From Jaltomata sinuosa (lineage: Eukaryota > Streptophyta > Magnoliopsida > Solanales > Solanaceae): DNA of 64,000 nucleotides. The notes under the pieces were generated by a model. It did not search any database and had not been told where the DNA came from. It worked only from the letters and a program-made list of their open reading frames with translations. The DNA lies in the NCBI GenBank assembly GCA_003996215.1, contig QJPP01007521.1, positions 1 through 64,000 of the forward strand, read 5' to 3'. Below, one piece after another: positions 49,324 to 60,203 of the stretch. Made by a program: the position numbers and the translations under genes. Every line of letters starts with the position of its first letter. Position 1 is the stretch's first letter.

Positions 49324-49919
49324 TTAAAATCTGGATTGGTCTAGGAAGAAAAATGTGTCCCACAATGATCGCTAAATCGGTCCATTTTGGCCACAAATGG
49401 ACCATTTTCGAAGGCATTTTAACTTACAGAATTGGACGAGCTTCTGTCTCCAGAAACGGTCGGAAGAATGGACCACTGTCCCAGAAAACAGACCGTTTTA
49501 ACTTCTAAAATTCGACGAACTTCTGGTCAGATAGATGTCTTCTTGGTAAACTAATCATAACTTTTTACTCCAGACTTAGATTAATGCGGGTTGGTGGCGT
49601 TGGAAAGAAGACTTGAAGACCTTTAATTTGGTGGGTAATAGGCCACCTATATCTTTATATTCTAGGAGCAGTGATCATTTGTAGATGACCCAAGTTAGAA
49701 AGTTATATGAATTCTTAGTCGGTAGAGAAGCTTTCAACTTAACTTGTGCTAGAGGTTCCTTAAGACCCTAAATCACATCTATAGCACTTCCCACACGTAT
49801 GAATTGATCTTGACATCGAGGAACAATAGGATTCACTGGGTTTGGATTCAACTACAAACTTAGAACGGTTCTAAATCTTAGCCCAAAAAACTTGGGGTGT
49901 TACAATATCTCCCCCTTGG

Positions 49920-50639
49920 GATCATTGGTCCTCGAATGATGGGTAACTCTATGATGAATGAACAAATTGAGCCATTACCATGTTCTTTGGCTGGAAATAC
50001 GAATACTATTATGAACTAAGATGCATCAACTCAAAAGTCAAGATATTTACCAAAGCACTCATAAGCACGAGTTTTTTCGGACATGAAGGCTACGACATAG
50101 CAGACATTGAGCGTGGTTAGGATTTCACAACAAGAGTAGGCTTTTTTCTTCTTTATCTAGGGACTGAACATGATCTGGAAGGGGTGCTAATATGCAAGGG
50201 CTGGAATAGAGTACCGTCTTGACCAAGATAAAGAGAGGATGCACACGCAAGAGTAATCGCAACTTTACAAGGCCCTAACTCCTAGAAGGGAAACTCTTGG
50301 TCACTTAAGACTAGTCTTTTCTTACTACTTCACCATCTCCGCCTTAGTTCAAAAGTTATTAGCTCAACTTAAGTCTCAACTAAACCGATAAGCTAATCTA
50401 TTCCCACCACAAACAACAGAAGCATTACCATACATGAAAACACCTAGCACTTACCACTCTCATGCTACTACACCCTTTCACCACTTCTCTAAATTCTAAG
50501 TTAGGATAACTCGTATCAAATACTAGGGGTCTGGGGACCATAACTTTAATACACACCCGAAAAGTCAAATAACATATCGGTCACGGTGTCTAGAGAGTTA
50601 TCTTGGTCCTGCTAACTAGTCAAGGAAAACAAACGGTTC
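49920..50639 (-). other. Non-coding internal region of element F
   Basis: Between the zinc knuckle of gag and the polypurine tract I see no pol-like sequence in any frame. The stretch starts CATTGGTCCTCGAATGATGG, as is common next to 3' LTRs of such elements. Confidence 0.6.
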
Positions 50640-50865
50640 TAACCTCCGCCTGTTCCTGAAGTAGTTCCTCTCTGGGCAACTTGGACCACTGGAGTGGATG
50701 ATGCTGGAGTCAGAGCTCTACCCCCATTGCATTGATTTGTAGATGGAAAATCCTTTAGAAAGTAACCCAACTGACCGTATCTAAAACATCCATCTATACC
50801 AATCCTACACTCTCCCGGGTGAGACCTACCACACTTAGCATAAGAAGGGTACTTAGAGTACCTCT
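50640..50865 (-). pseudogene. Element F gag, C-terminal part with zinc knuckle
   Basis: Reading on the minus strand, the segment carries YAKCGRSHPGEC then DGCFRYGQLGYFLKDFP. These are the two zinc-knuckle-like units seen in element A, with Cys and His losses (C to Y, H to Y). It is the continuation of the gag at 62421-63483; E inserted between them, duplicating CCTCT. Downstream is a Gly/Ser/Thr-rich tail ending near 50640. Confidence 0.78.
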
Positions 50866-51221
50866 TGTAATGACCAGGTCCATCGTTATGGGTAATCTAT
50901 TCGTGCCAAGTTTTAGGGTTAGAAAACTCTGGGTGTGGGAGTTTGAAATTCTGGGCTAAGCTCACCTCAGTCGGATTTAGAGTGAGGTATAGTCTGGGGA
51001 AATTCGGGTAAGGATTGGGTGAGATATCTTGATTTGAGATAGTTTTTCATGTAGCCAAGACATAAAGGAGTCTGGGAGACTTTTCAGAATCAAATTTAGG
51101 TAAGTAGAACTCCTGGATTCGAGGTTGACGTGAAGGGGTTGTTTCGAATCGTCGGGGGGAAGCAAGTGTGTTGTAAAATGGACCAATTTTGGAGAATTCC
51201 TGATATTCTGTCCATGCAAGC

Positions 51222-51362
51222 ACCACGGCTTCTCCATAGCGACCTCCGCTATAGCGGAAGAAAATCCCGCTATAGCGGAAGTCAAGGCAGTCAACCTCCG
51301 CCATAGCGGTTGACTCCGCCACGGCGGTACCGCTATAGCAGAAGCTGACCGCTATAGCAGAG
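51222..51362. repeat. Array of CCGCTATAGCGG palindromes in E U3
   Basis: TCCGCTATAGCGGA (51245-51258) is a perfect 14-bp palindrome, and CCGCTATAGCGG recurs at 51267-51278. Further degenerate copies follow. The matching array in the 3' LTR is at 60556-60690 and in D at 38881-39045 and 31467-31622. Confidence 0.8.
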
Positions 51363-51969
51363 TGTGATGGGATTTAATGAAAACCCTTTCCCAATATAGT
51401 TTAGTTTTCTGCAAGTCGTTTGGGAAAAGGACTAGGGCAATTTCAGGCATTTCTCCCCCATTCTTCATCGCTTTTCTTCCCTAAGGTAAGGCTTTTACTC
51501 CCCGAACTCCGTATTACTTTTTCTATGCGATAGAATTGCTAGGGGTGGACTTGGGGAGAGGTTTAGAATGACTTAGGTATGATAGAATACGGGGAAAAGG
51601 GGGGATTCTAGAGGTGGAAGTTCTTGAGTATTGTTAAATTTACTGTTTTATGATCATGTGACCTGCCATAAGGATTAATTCTTGGTTATTGTGTATTGTT
51701 TTAGACCAAGAACCGGCAAGAACTTCAGGAAATGGGAAAGCTCCGGTTGAGTAGAGCTTGGATCATTTTGAGGTAGGTGATGGTTTGATTTTGTATGCTT
51801 TGTGTGTTTTGTGTACTCTTATCTAAGTAACTGTATGAGATACATTACTTAGGGGATGATTAGGAATGTCTAATAGTCCTGTTATAAGTCTGGTAAATTG
51901 AACTTTGTATTTTGCTTGTTGGTTCTACAAGTTGATTGTTCATAGTTGTGATTATGGATTGTTGACATT

Positions 51970-52160
51970 CGGTTGGCTCGGGTACCATGCCTGGTACGGA
52001 AATATACTGACGGTTGGCTCGGGTATCATGCCTGGTACGAATATACTAACGGTTGTCTCAGGTACCACGCCTGGTACGAATATACTAACGGTTGGCTCAG
52101 GTACCATGCCTAGTATGGGAATACTAACGGTTGGCTTGGGTACCACGCCTGGTATGGGTT
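51970..52160. repeat. GGTACC-type tandem array in E 5' LTR (five units)
   Basis: There are five units of about 39 bp, with core GGCTCGGGTACCATGCCTGG. The 3' LTR has only four units at 61418-61568, so copy number changed after insertion. Confidence 0.85.
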
Positions 52161-52565
52161 TACTTTACTGCATCATTGCATTGATATTGTTGCATTGTGT
52201 TACTTGTTATTGGTTCCATGAGTGGACCGGGTTGTGTTATTGAGTTGTGATATCTGCTTATGGTCTTTAAAGGGCCGGGAATCCTGTTTATTTGGTTGAA
52301 TTAGTCTTGGTATAGATCGGGATGAATGGTTAACACTTAGGTGTCGTTAGAAGGGATGCTAGGGTGGGTTCAGGATATATATATATAAAAGAGGTGGTTG
52401 TTTACATTATTTTCATATAAAAGGGGATGGCCTGTAGGGTCAAGTTAAGGGGAGACTTATAGTCTAGGATTATCTGTGGACTGGATTATATGTCTTTCTG
52501 TACCTTTACTTAATTTGTTATACTATTCATACAATGTTTATCTGGAAACTGGCTGATGATCCTAC

Positions 52566-52588
52566 CAGTACACGGTGGTTGTGTACTG
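52566..52588 (+). other. LTR hairpin (element E 5' LTR)
   Basis: CAGTACAC and GTGTACTG form an 8-bp stem with loop GGTGGTT. It is 416 nt from the LTR end. It is followed by a T-run and GTAAGTAT. Confidence 0.65.
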
Positions 52589-53419
52589 ATACTGCACTTG
52601 CTTGTTTTTTTTGTAAGTATAGGAAATCTTCTGGCGGTTGACGCACGACCTCACTTATAGGTCTGACTGTTCAAGATATCAAAGAAGAGTTGTTCGACCA
52701 AGCTGACTTGGTGTCTATCTTCTGAGTTGTAGCCCCCTTGTTTCGGGCTTAGACTATTTCATTATTGTTTTTGGGGTTGCATCCCCGCACTCTAGATTTG
52801 GTAGCATTTTGGTACGATGACTTTCAGATTCTAGGGGGATTTCCGCAGTTTTATTTCAATGAAATTACTTTTGCTTATTTGAATTGTTAGTTTATTTCCT
52901 GTTTGCTGGTTTTAGGCTGTTAGTCTAGGCTAAGGGTTGAACTCTATTGGTTCACTCATCTGGGGGTTGGGTGGGTGCCACTCACGACGGTCTGGGTCAT
53001 GACAAAGATGGTGTCACACCCCGAGGTTACCCCCTGGACATAACACGGGACTTAGGACCACATGGATCCCAAGCTAACCCTTGGTCGTAGAATTCTCAAG
53101 CATAACGAAGATAAGCAGAACATAACAGGTAAAGTTGGAATAGCATAAATGGAGAACCCAGTCAAATAGTAGTACAAGATCCATACGAAAACTCCAATGT
53201 TGTCTGTGTCTGAAAGCCTCTACATAAGACATAAGGAGTTGCTGGGACAAGCCCCCAGGTAACTCTAAGTACTGATGAGAAGATACTAAACTAGACTATA
53301 CTAGCCCTTGGAGAATGAGGACTCACCAACCCTCGCTGAATGGCCCACGAACTATAGCCACGTGTCTGAGAATGGAAACCTGGATCTGCATCGTCAATAA
53401 CATGCAGCGCAAATATGCG

Positions 53420-53441
53420 TCAGTACTATAGGATGTACTGA
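53420..53441 (-). other. LTR hairpin (S4)
   Basis: TCAGTAC and GTACTGA form a 7-bp stem around an 8-nt loop, 408 nt from the LTR 3' end. It has the same stem sequence as element A but a different loop. Confidence 0.6.
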
Positions 53442-54855
53442 ATATGTGAGATATGCATAAATGATACAAAAGCATGCTTAAAACATAACTGAGAATGGAG
53501 GGGGGTTCATAATAAGGGTATCATGGGTAGATATCGTAATCCTGAGTAATAAAACATGAACTTAGAAGTCGAAGCCTCAATTTAAGACATCAAGGTTTAG
53601 AAAACATGGGAACGTTCATAAGGGAGTCTTTATAATCGGCGTTAGACCATAGGAGCTACGTGAAACTTTACTTTCATAAACATCCGAGGAGACACTCTCA
53701 ACTAACAAGGACTCCTTTTCATACAAGATATGACACTCTCGACTAACAAGGTCGTTGTTCAAAATCATGAGATGACACTCTCCACTAACGACGTCCTTGG
53801 GTGACACTCTCTACTAACGAGGTCCTTCTTCGCTTGGTACTAGAATACTACTTCCTTAAACATGCATATAGCCCATATAATATCCAAGACATAACCAGTG
53901 TCAAACAATTGGAAGCATAAAGACACGTCTAATGTCAAACAAGGTCAACCATAAATTATTTAGACTTAGCATAATCATAGTTCAACTACACTTTTCTTTC
54001 TAAATTCATACTTGAAGATTTAGGAATGCAATTTCCATGAGATACTTGAGATCATAACATCCATGCATGAAGTTGAGCGTAAAATCCATGGAGGAATCAA
54101 GAGAAAACACTTAATAGGAAAACCCAAGAAGATTGAGTGGAAACCCCAACTTAGGAATTCATAACTTGGAAGGAATCATACTAATATCAACCTTCATGCT
54201 TGGGCTTTTAACATAAACAAGAGAATTATAATCAAAACATGGGTAATCAATAGGAAACCATGAATTTAAACATAGAAACTGATTTCATAAACTTTCCCCA
54301 ATTCTAGATCAAAACCCTAATTTCATAATTCAAGATAAGAGTTGGTCTTAAAATCATGAATAAGAAACCACTCATGTAAAATCATGAATAAGAAACCACT
54401 CATGCAAAATCATGCAAAATCATGCAATTTAGAGTTAGAATCCATAGAAGAATCATGAGGAAACATTTTTAGAAGGACCCATAAGAATTGAGTAGGAACC
54501 CTAGTTAAGAAATCCATAAGTTCAATTTAGAAGATTGGGGTTTTTGGGCATAGGGGTGAAGGAATCCCTTATTAAATACCCACATACCTTGGAAGAAGAT
54601 TACCCACTTCAATGGAAAAGAACTAGAAGGCTTGAATTTGAAACTTGGAGACTTGAGCTTGAGAGGATCCTTGAGAGAATTCTTCCTTTTTGGGAGAAGA
54701 ATGGAGAACTAAGGAGGCACTTAGGATAATATAGGTGAAAACCCTACTAGAAATAGTCAAAACGGCACCACTTAATAGTTAAAAAGGGTGGGAAATAACC
54801 AAAATGCCCCTGGACTTAATTTAAGAAAAGCTGGAAAAATTATCGAAGTCAGTGA

Positions 54856-55200
54856 CCACGGGTTGGACGACGGTCCGTCGTCCAGAAGGACGGACCGTCT
54901 AAGGGAACCGTAGTTTGACTGAAAGAGTCTGAGGGCTACTGGACCTCAAGGATTTCGGTTGGAATGATGACCCGTCGTCCAGAAGGACGGTCCGTCCTTC
55001 GACTCATCGTTTCTGGCACTTGGAAGATAGGTTTCTGAACTTAGGATGACGAGTACCAGGAAAGCTGAGAAGATGGTCCATCGTCCATAAGGACGGACTA
55101 TTTTTGGACTCGTCATTTCTGGTTGAGGGGTCTTCTGGAAATGGGACGACGAGTGCACAGGACGAGCCCGTGCTTCCAAATGATGGATCATCGTCTGAGT
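54856..55200. repeat. Array of GACGGTCCGTC palindromes in S4 U3
   Basis: GGACGACGGTCCGTCGTCC at 54865-54883 is a 9-bp perfect inverted repeat about one base. Related words (GGACGGACCGTC, GACGGTCCGTCC, GGTCCATCGTCC) recur across about 340 bp. Confidence 0.8.
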
Positions 55201-55275
55201 TGTCATCTCTGGAAACTTGAAATTTTCTGAGATCTTTAACTTAGATAGCTGGATACAAGTACGGGGTGTTACAGA

Positions 55276-55288
55276 TGGTATCAGAGCC
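55276..55288 (+). other. Element E primer-binding site
   Basis: TGGTATCAGAGCC matches the tRNA-iMet primer site perfectly. It now lies 2.27 kb from its LTR because S4 inserted exactly here. Confidence 0.9.
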
Positions 55289-55490
55289 CTAGGTTTGTTG
55301 ATCTCGTCATACCAAAACAAGTCTAGTAGAGTCTTGCGGAATGGTGCGGAGACGTCCATACTTTTCTTCGAGAGGCTATGGGACTTTAGGAAAAACTATC
55401 CCTTCTTTCTTCCTTCGTGCTATAATTGATTCTAATTGGTATCTGGTGATACAAATTGGTATCAAACTTCATTCACTCTTTTTTCTGTAG

Positions 55491-56508
55491 ATGGTTAATA
55501 CAAGGAACAATAGAGCTAGACCAGTGGTTCCAAAAGCGAGCTCGACAGTTCGTGGTAGAGGTAGGGGAAGGGGCAGAGGACGAGGAAGAGCCACACCCGC
55601 CAGGGGTGGGGCTCAAGCTATTGATGAAGCGCGTGAGGTAACTCCTCTCCTACCTCAAGATCAGGTTGTCGAGGATATGGAAGTGGTGGTAGAGGATGAT
55701 GGGATGCAGGCGGAGGTGGAGGCGGCACCGGTTTGGGGGTGCAGGCCTTCCTCCTATGACACCAGAAGCCTTTCAACAGACTTGGAACATCTTGAGTCGG
55801 TTGGTTGGTGCTGGAGCCATACCCACGGGCATTGCAAATCAGGATTTGGACACTCAACCAGCAGTTACTATAGCGCCTAGGATGGATGCAGCTTCATGCA
55901 CGAATGATTTCTTCAGGCCAATGTTAGGCCCAGTGATGACAATAAACGAACATGAGATGCTGACCAAGTTTCTCAAGCTTAAACCTCCTACGTTTCAGGG
56001 TACTGATAGAGAAGATGTTTATGAGTTCATACTGGATTGCTATGAGAGGCTGCACAAGTTGGGCATTGTGCGACAGTATGGGGTTGAGTTCATCACATTT
56101 CAGCTGCAGGGTGATGCTAAGCAGTGGTGGAGATCTCATGTGGAATGTCGATCGTCTGTTCTACCCCCACTAACTTGGGAAAAGTTCCACGCCCTATTTT
56201 TAGAAAAGTACGTACCTTGTACTTTGAGGGACCAAAAAAAGGATAAGTTCTTAAACTTGGAGCAGGGCAGCATGTCAGTCTCTGCTTATGAGGCTAAGTT
56301 CCACGCCTTGTCTCATTTTGATACACAGATGCTGGGTTCCAAAGAGGAACGAGTCTGTTTGTTTGTGAAGGGTTTGAATACTGAGCTGCAGGTATTATCG
56401 GTGCATATGACTTTTTCAGTTGATCGTGGTGGTTTTCATTGTTTTGAGCTGGGCCACTTTAAAAGGAAGTGCCTTCACAGGCAGACCGATAATCAGGTTC
56501 AGCAGTAG
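55491..56508 (+). pseudogene. Element E gag, frame-shifted
   Basis: The start MVNTRNNRARPVVPKAS at 55491 leads into an RG-rich stretch (VRGRGRGRGRGRGR), shared with element D. A frame shift near 55750 moves into the capsid frame, with MTPEAFQQTWNILSRLVGAG, REDVYEFILDCYERLHKLG, GDAKQWWRSHVECRSS and LEQGSMSVSAYEAKFHALS. The zinc-knuckle segment (56430-56480) reads FHCFELGHFKRKCLHRQ and has lost one Cys. Apart from the shift it is nearly continuous. The product would be the particle protein of the element. Confidence 0.9.
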
Positions 56509-56517
56509 CCTAAGGCT

Positions 56518-59500
56518 ATGGTCCCGGCAGGTAGAGGTGGCCATGCAAGAGGTCATCCACAGGGTGGGCGAGGTAACTTTCAGGGCGGCGGGGGAGATAG
56601 AGGGAATGGTGGAGTGGGCAGGGGTACAGCGCAGTCGGCCAGGGAGGTTGCCTGGATTGATGATCGGGTTCACTGCTACGCATTTCCAAGGAGGACTGAA
56701 GTGGAGGCATCAGATGCGGTGATCACAGGTACCATTCTTGTTTGTGATAAAATGGCTTCGGTAATATTTGACCCAGGTTCTACATATTCTTATGTGTCTG
56801 TGAGTTTTGCGTTGGGTCTGAACTTGACATGTGATATCCTTGATTCCCCTATCCATGTTTCTACCTCATTTGGAGGGTCTGTGGTTGTGACTCATGTTTA
56901 TCGTGATTATTCTATTGTGTTTGTGGGGTTGCAGACTTGGGTAGACTTGGTAATCCTGGATATGATTGATTTTGATATTATCTTGGGCATGACCTGGTTA
57001 TCCCCTTATCATGTTGTGTTGAATTGTAATACCAAGATTGTAGCTCTAGAGATTCTGGGTAAGGATAGGCTAGAGTGGGAAGGTGTGTACAGGCCTAAGT
57101 CAGTTAAGATCATATCATTTGTTCGGGCTAGGAAGCTAGTGGGAAGGGGGTATCTAACCTTCTTTGCTCATCTCCGGGATGATAGTGTGGAGTCCCCATC
57201 TATTGAGTCAGTTCCAGTTGTTTCTGAGTTTCGAGAGGTGTTTCCAGCGGATTTTCCTGGTATGCCTCTGGACAGGGATATAGACTTTTGTATTGATTTG
57301 GAGTCAGGCACTCGTCCCATTTCCATTCCTCCGGATATGGCTCCGTCGGAGTTAAGGAAACTTAAGACTCAGCTATAAGAACTCTTAGATAAAGGATTTA
57401 TCCATCCCAGTGCTTCACCTTGGGGTGCTCCGATCTTGTTTGTAAAGAAAAATGATGGTAGTATGCGGATGTGCATAGATAATAGGCAATTGAACAAGGT
57501 TACTATCTGGAATAAGTACCCGCTACCCTGTATTGATGATCTGTTTGACCAGCTCTAGGGTGCATTGGTGTTCTCAAAAATTGACTTGAGGTTGGGGTAT
57601 CACCAGTTGAAGATTAGGCCGGAGGACATTCCTAAGACTGCTTTTCAGAATTGGTATGGGCATTACGAGTTCTTAGTGATGTCGTTTGGGTTGACCAATG
57701 CACCAGCAGCATTCATGAGTTTGATGAATGGGGTATTTATGTCATATCTGGATTCCTTCGTTATTGTGTTTATCGATGACATTTTGATCTACTCCAAGAG
57801 TAGGAAGGAGCATGCTAATCACCTTCGTATTGTGTTGGACCTATTGAGACGTCAAAAGCTTTATTCGAAGTTCTCCAAGTGTGAATTTTGGTTGACTTCA
57901 ATCACGTTCTTGGGGCATGTTGTGTCAGAACAGGGGGTGATGGTGGATCCCCAGAAGATTGAGGAAGTCAAGAGTTAGGCCCGGCCTAGCTCTGTGACAG
58001 AGGTGAGGAGTTTTGTTGGGCTTGCGGGGTACTACCGGAGGTTTGTTAAGGATTTTGCATCTATTGCTACTCACCTGACAAGGCTGACACGGAAGTATGT
58101 ACCATTCGTGTGGTTCGACAAGTGCGAGGAGAGCTTCCAAATGCTCAAAACACTTCTGACCACTACTCCTATCTTATCCTTGCCGATTGAAGGTAAAGAC
58201 TTTATTGCTTACTGTGATGCTTCACATTCTGGTTTGGGTGCTGTGTTGATGCAGGATAGGAATGTGATAGCCTATTCCTTTAGGCAGTTGAAGGTGCATG
58301 AAAGAAACTGCCCGACTCACGACTTAGAGTTGCCAGCGGTGGTTTTTGCACTCAAGATTTGGAGATACTACCTTTATGGTATCAAGTGTGAGGTGTTCAC
58401 CGATCATCGCAGTCTGCAGCATATGTTCACGCAGAAGGACTTGAATTTGAGGCAGAGAAGGTGGATGGAACTGTTGAAGGACTATGATGTGACTATTCAG
58501 TACCATCCGTATAAGGCTAATGTGGTGGCAGACGCATTTATCTGGAAGATAGTTAGCATGGGTAGTTTGGCTTATTTGGGGGTGTCCAAACGACCACTAG
58601 CAAGGGAAGTTCAAGCGTTGGAGTCCAAGTTCACGCACTTGGGTATTTCAGAACGAGGTGGGCTATTGGCCAGCTTTGAGGTCATCGCCACTTGCATAGA
58701 GTAGATAAAGGCCAAGTAGTTCCAGGATCCAAAACTGAGTAAGCTCCGAGGTAAGGTAATATCCGGGGAATCCAGGGACGTCACGCTAGACTCTGGTGAA
58801 GTACTAAATTTCAGAGAGAGGATTTGTGTTCCTCGGGTTGATGATATAATTCAGAATATCTTGACAGAAGCTTATGGTTCGCGGTACTCAATTCATCCGG
58901 GAGTGACCAAAATGTATAAGAACTTGAGGCAGCGTTACTAGTGGCCCGGGATGAAAAGGGACATAGTGGATTTTGTGTCCAAGTGTCAGAACTGTAAGCA
59001 GGTAAAATATGAGCATCAGAGACCCGCGGGACTACTTCAGAGAATGTCAATTCAAGAGTGGAAGTAGGAGAGGATAGCCATGGATTTCATGATGGGTCTT
59101 CCCAAGATGCTGGGGAAGTATGACTCAATTTGGGTAATTATTGACAGGCTGACCAAGTTTGCGCATTTCATTCCGGTCAGGGTAGATTATAATTCGCAGC
59201 AATTGGATAAGATCTACGTGAAAGAGATTGTGAGATTGCATGGGGTGCCACTGTCCATCATTTCATACAGGGGTACACAGTTCACCTCTAAGTTTTGGGG
59301 TAAGTTGCATGAAGATTTGGATACACAACTCACCTTTAGTACAACCTTCCATCCTCAGACTGATGGTCAGTCAGAGAGGACGATCCAGGTATTGGATGAC
59401 ATGCAAAGAGCTTATGTGATGGACTTCGGGGGTCATTGGAACCATTTTCTACCATTGTGCGAGTTCTCGTACAACAATAGCTACCACTCCAGTATCGACA

Positions 59501-60180
59501 TGGAACCATTCGAGGCATTATATGGGAGGGGTTGTAGATCACCGGTTGGATGGTTTGAGGAAGGAGATGTAAATCCTCTGGGCGTGGATTTGGTAAGGGA
59601 AGCACAAGAAAGGGTAAGAGGTATTCAGACCAAATTGCTAGCTGTCCAAAGCATGCAAAAGGAATATGCGAATCGCAAGGTTCGGGACATGGAATTTCAG
59701 GTTGGTAAATGGGTATTGTTGAAGGTGTCACCAATGAAGGGATTTATGCGGTTCGGTAAGAAGGGCAAGCTCAGCCCTCGGTTCATCGGTTCGTTTGAGG
59801 TTCTTGAGATTGTGGGGCCTGTGGCTTATAAGTTGGCACTGCCGCCTAATTTGTCGGGTGTCCATCCGGTATTCCATGTATCCATGCTTAAGCGATACCA
59901 TGGGGATGGGAACTACATCATCAAGTGGGATGAGGTGCTTTTCGATAAGGATCTTCGTTATGAAGAGGAACCAGTTTTGATTCTTACTCGGGATGTCCGA
60001 AAATTAAGGACAAAGGTTATTAATATGGTAAGGGTTCAATGGAAGCATCATCCGATTGAGGAAGCCACTTATGAAACCAAGAAGGACATGCAGGACAAGT
60101 ACCCTCACTTGTTTGAGGATTCACGTACTACACCTTCTCCATTTATTTTTGTAATTTTAGGTTTGATTGTTTGGGGATGA
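56518..60180 (+). pseudogene. Element E pol (PR, RT, RNase H, IN, chromodomain), broken
   Basis: Retropepsin (56518-57378) reads SVIFDPGSTYSYVS, so the D-S-G triad has become D-P-G. Reverse transcriptase (about 57230-57980) keeps SKIDLRLGYHQLKI and FIDDILIYSKS, with stops at 57376, about 57557 and about 57976. RNase H (57994-58704) has AYCDASHSGLGAVLMQD and TDHRSLQHMF. The integrase HHCC segment (about 58885-59005, HPGVTKMYKNLRQ, CQNCKQVK) has a stop after QRY. The core (59080 on) keeps MDFMMGLP and DGQSERTIQVL, but the second catalytic Asp is Tyr (IISYRGTQFTS). The C-terminus has FHVSMLKRYHGD and a chromodomain-like RDVRKLRTKVINMVRVQWKH with EEATYETKKDMQD (59974-60126). The final ORF (59080-60180) is the longest intact piece. 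Confidence 0.93.
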
Positions 60181-60203
60181 ACGATGGGTAAATTGGTATT
60201 TGT

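Larger units (their letters stand above)
47445..49904 (-). repeat. Element F 3' LTR
   Basis: The plus strand runs from TGTCACGCCCC to TTGGGGTGTTACA, 2460 bp. A minus-strand TATA box (CTATAAATAG) is at 49314-49323. Palindromic GGTCCATTTT/AATGGACC words occur at about 49370-49520, and the hairpin is at 47938-47957. A purine-rich tract on the minus strand (CCAAGGGGGAGATAT, 49905-49919) abuts it and is the polypurine tract. Confidence 0.92.
50866..53004 (+). repeat. Element E 5' LTR
   Basis: It begins TGTAATGACC and ends GGGTCATGACA, 2139 bp. Landmarks are the CCGCTATAGCGG-type palindromes (51222-51362), a GGTACC-type array of five units (51970-52160), an AT microsatellite near 52378 and the hairpin at 52566-52588. 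About 130 bp present in the 3' LTR (about 60973-61105) is missing here at 51664. Confidence 0.93.
53012..55273 (-). repeat. Solo LTR S4 at the E primer-binding site, TSD GATGG
   Basis: S4 runs from TGTCACACCCC at 53012 to CGGGGTGTTACA at 55273, 2262 bp. It is flanked by GATGG copies (53007-53011 and 55274-55278) and has no internal region. It is a minus-oriented LTR of the A/F/S3 family. The U3 part (54856-55200) is a palindrome array of GGACGACGG/CCGTCGTCC type, and the hairpin is at 53420-53441. Confidence 0.92.

Noticed and set aside
55276..55288. tRNA-like sequence TGGTATCAGAGCC
   Set aside because: It is the primer-binding site of element E, matching the 3' end of initiator tRNA, not a tRNA gene.
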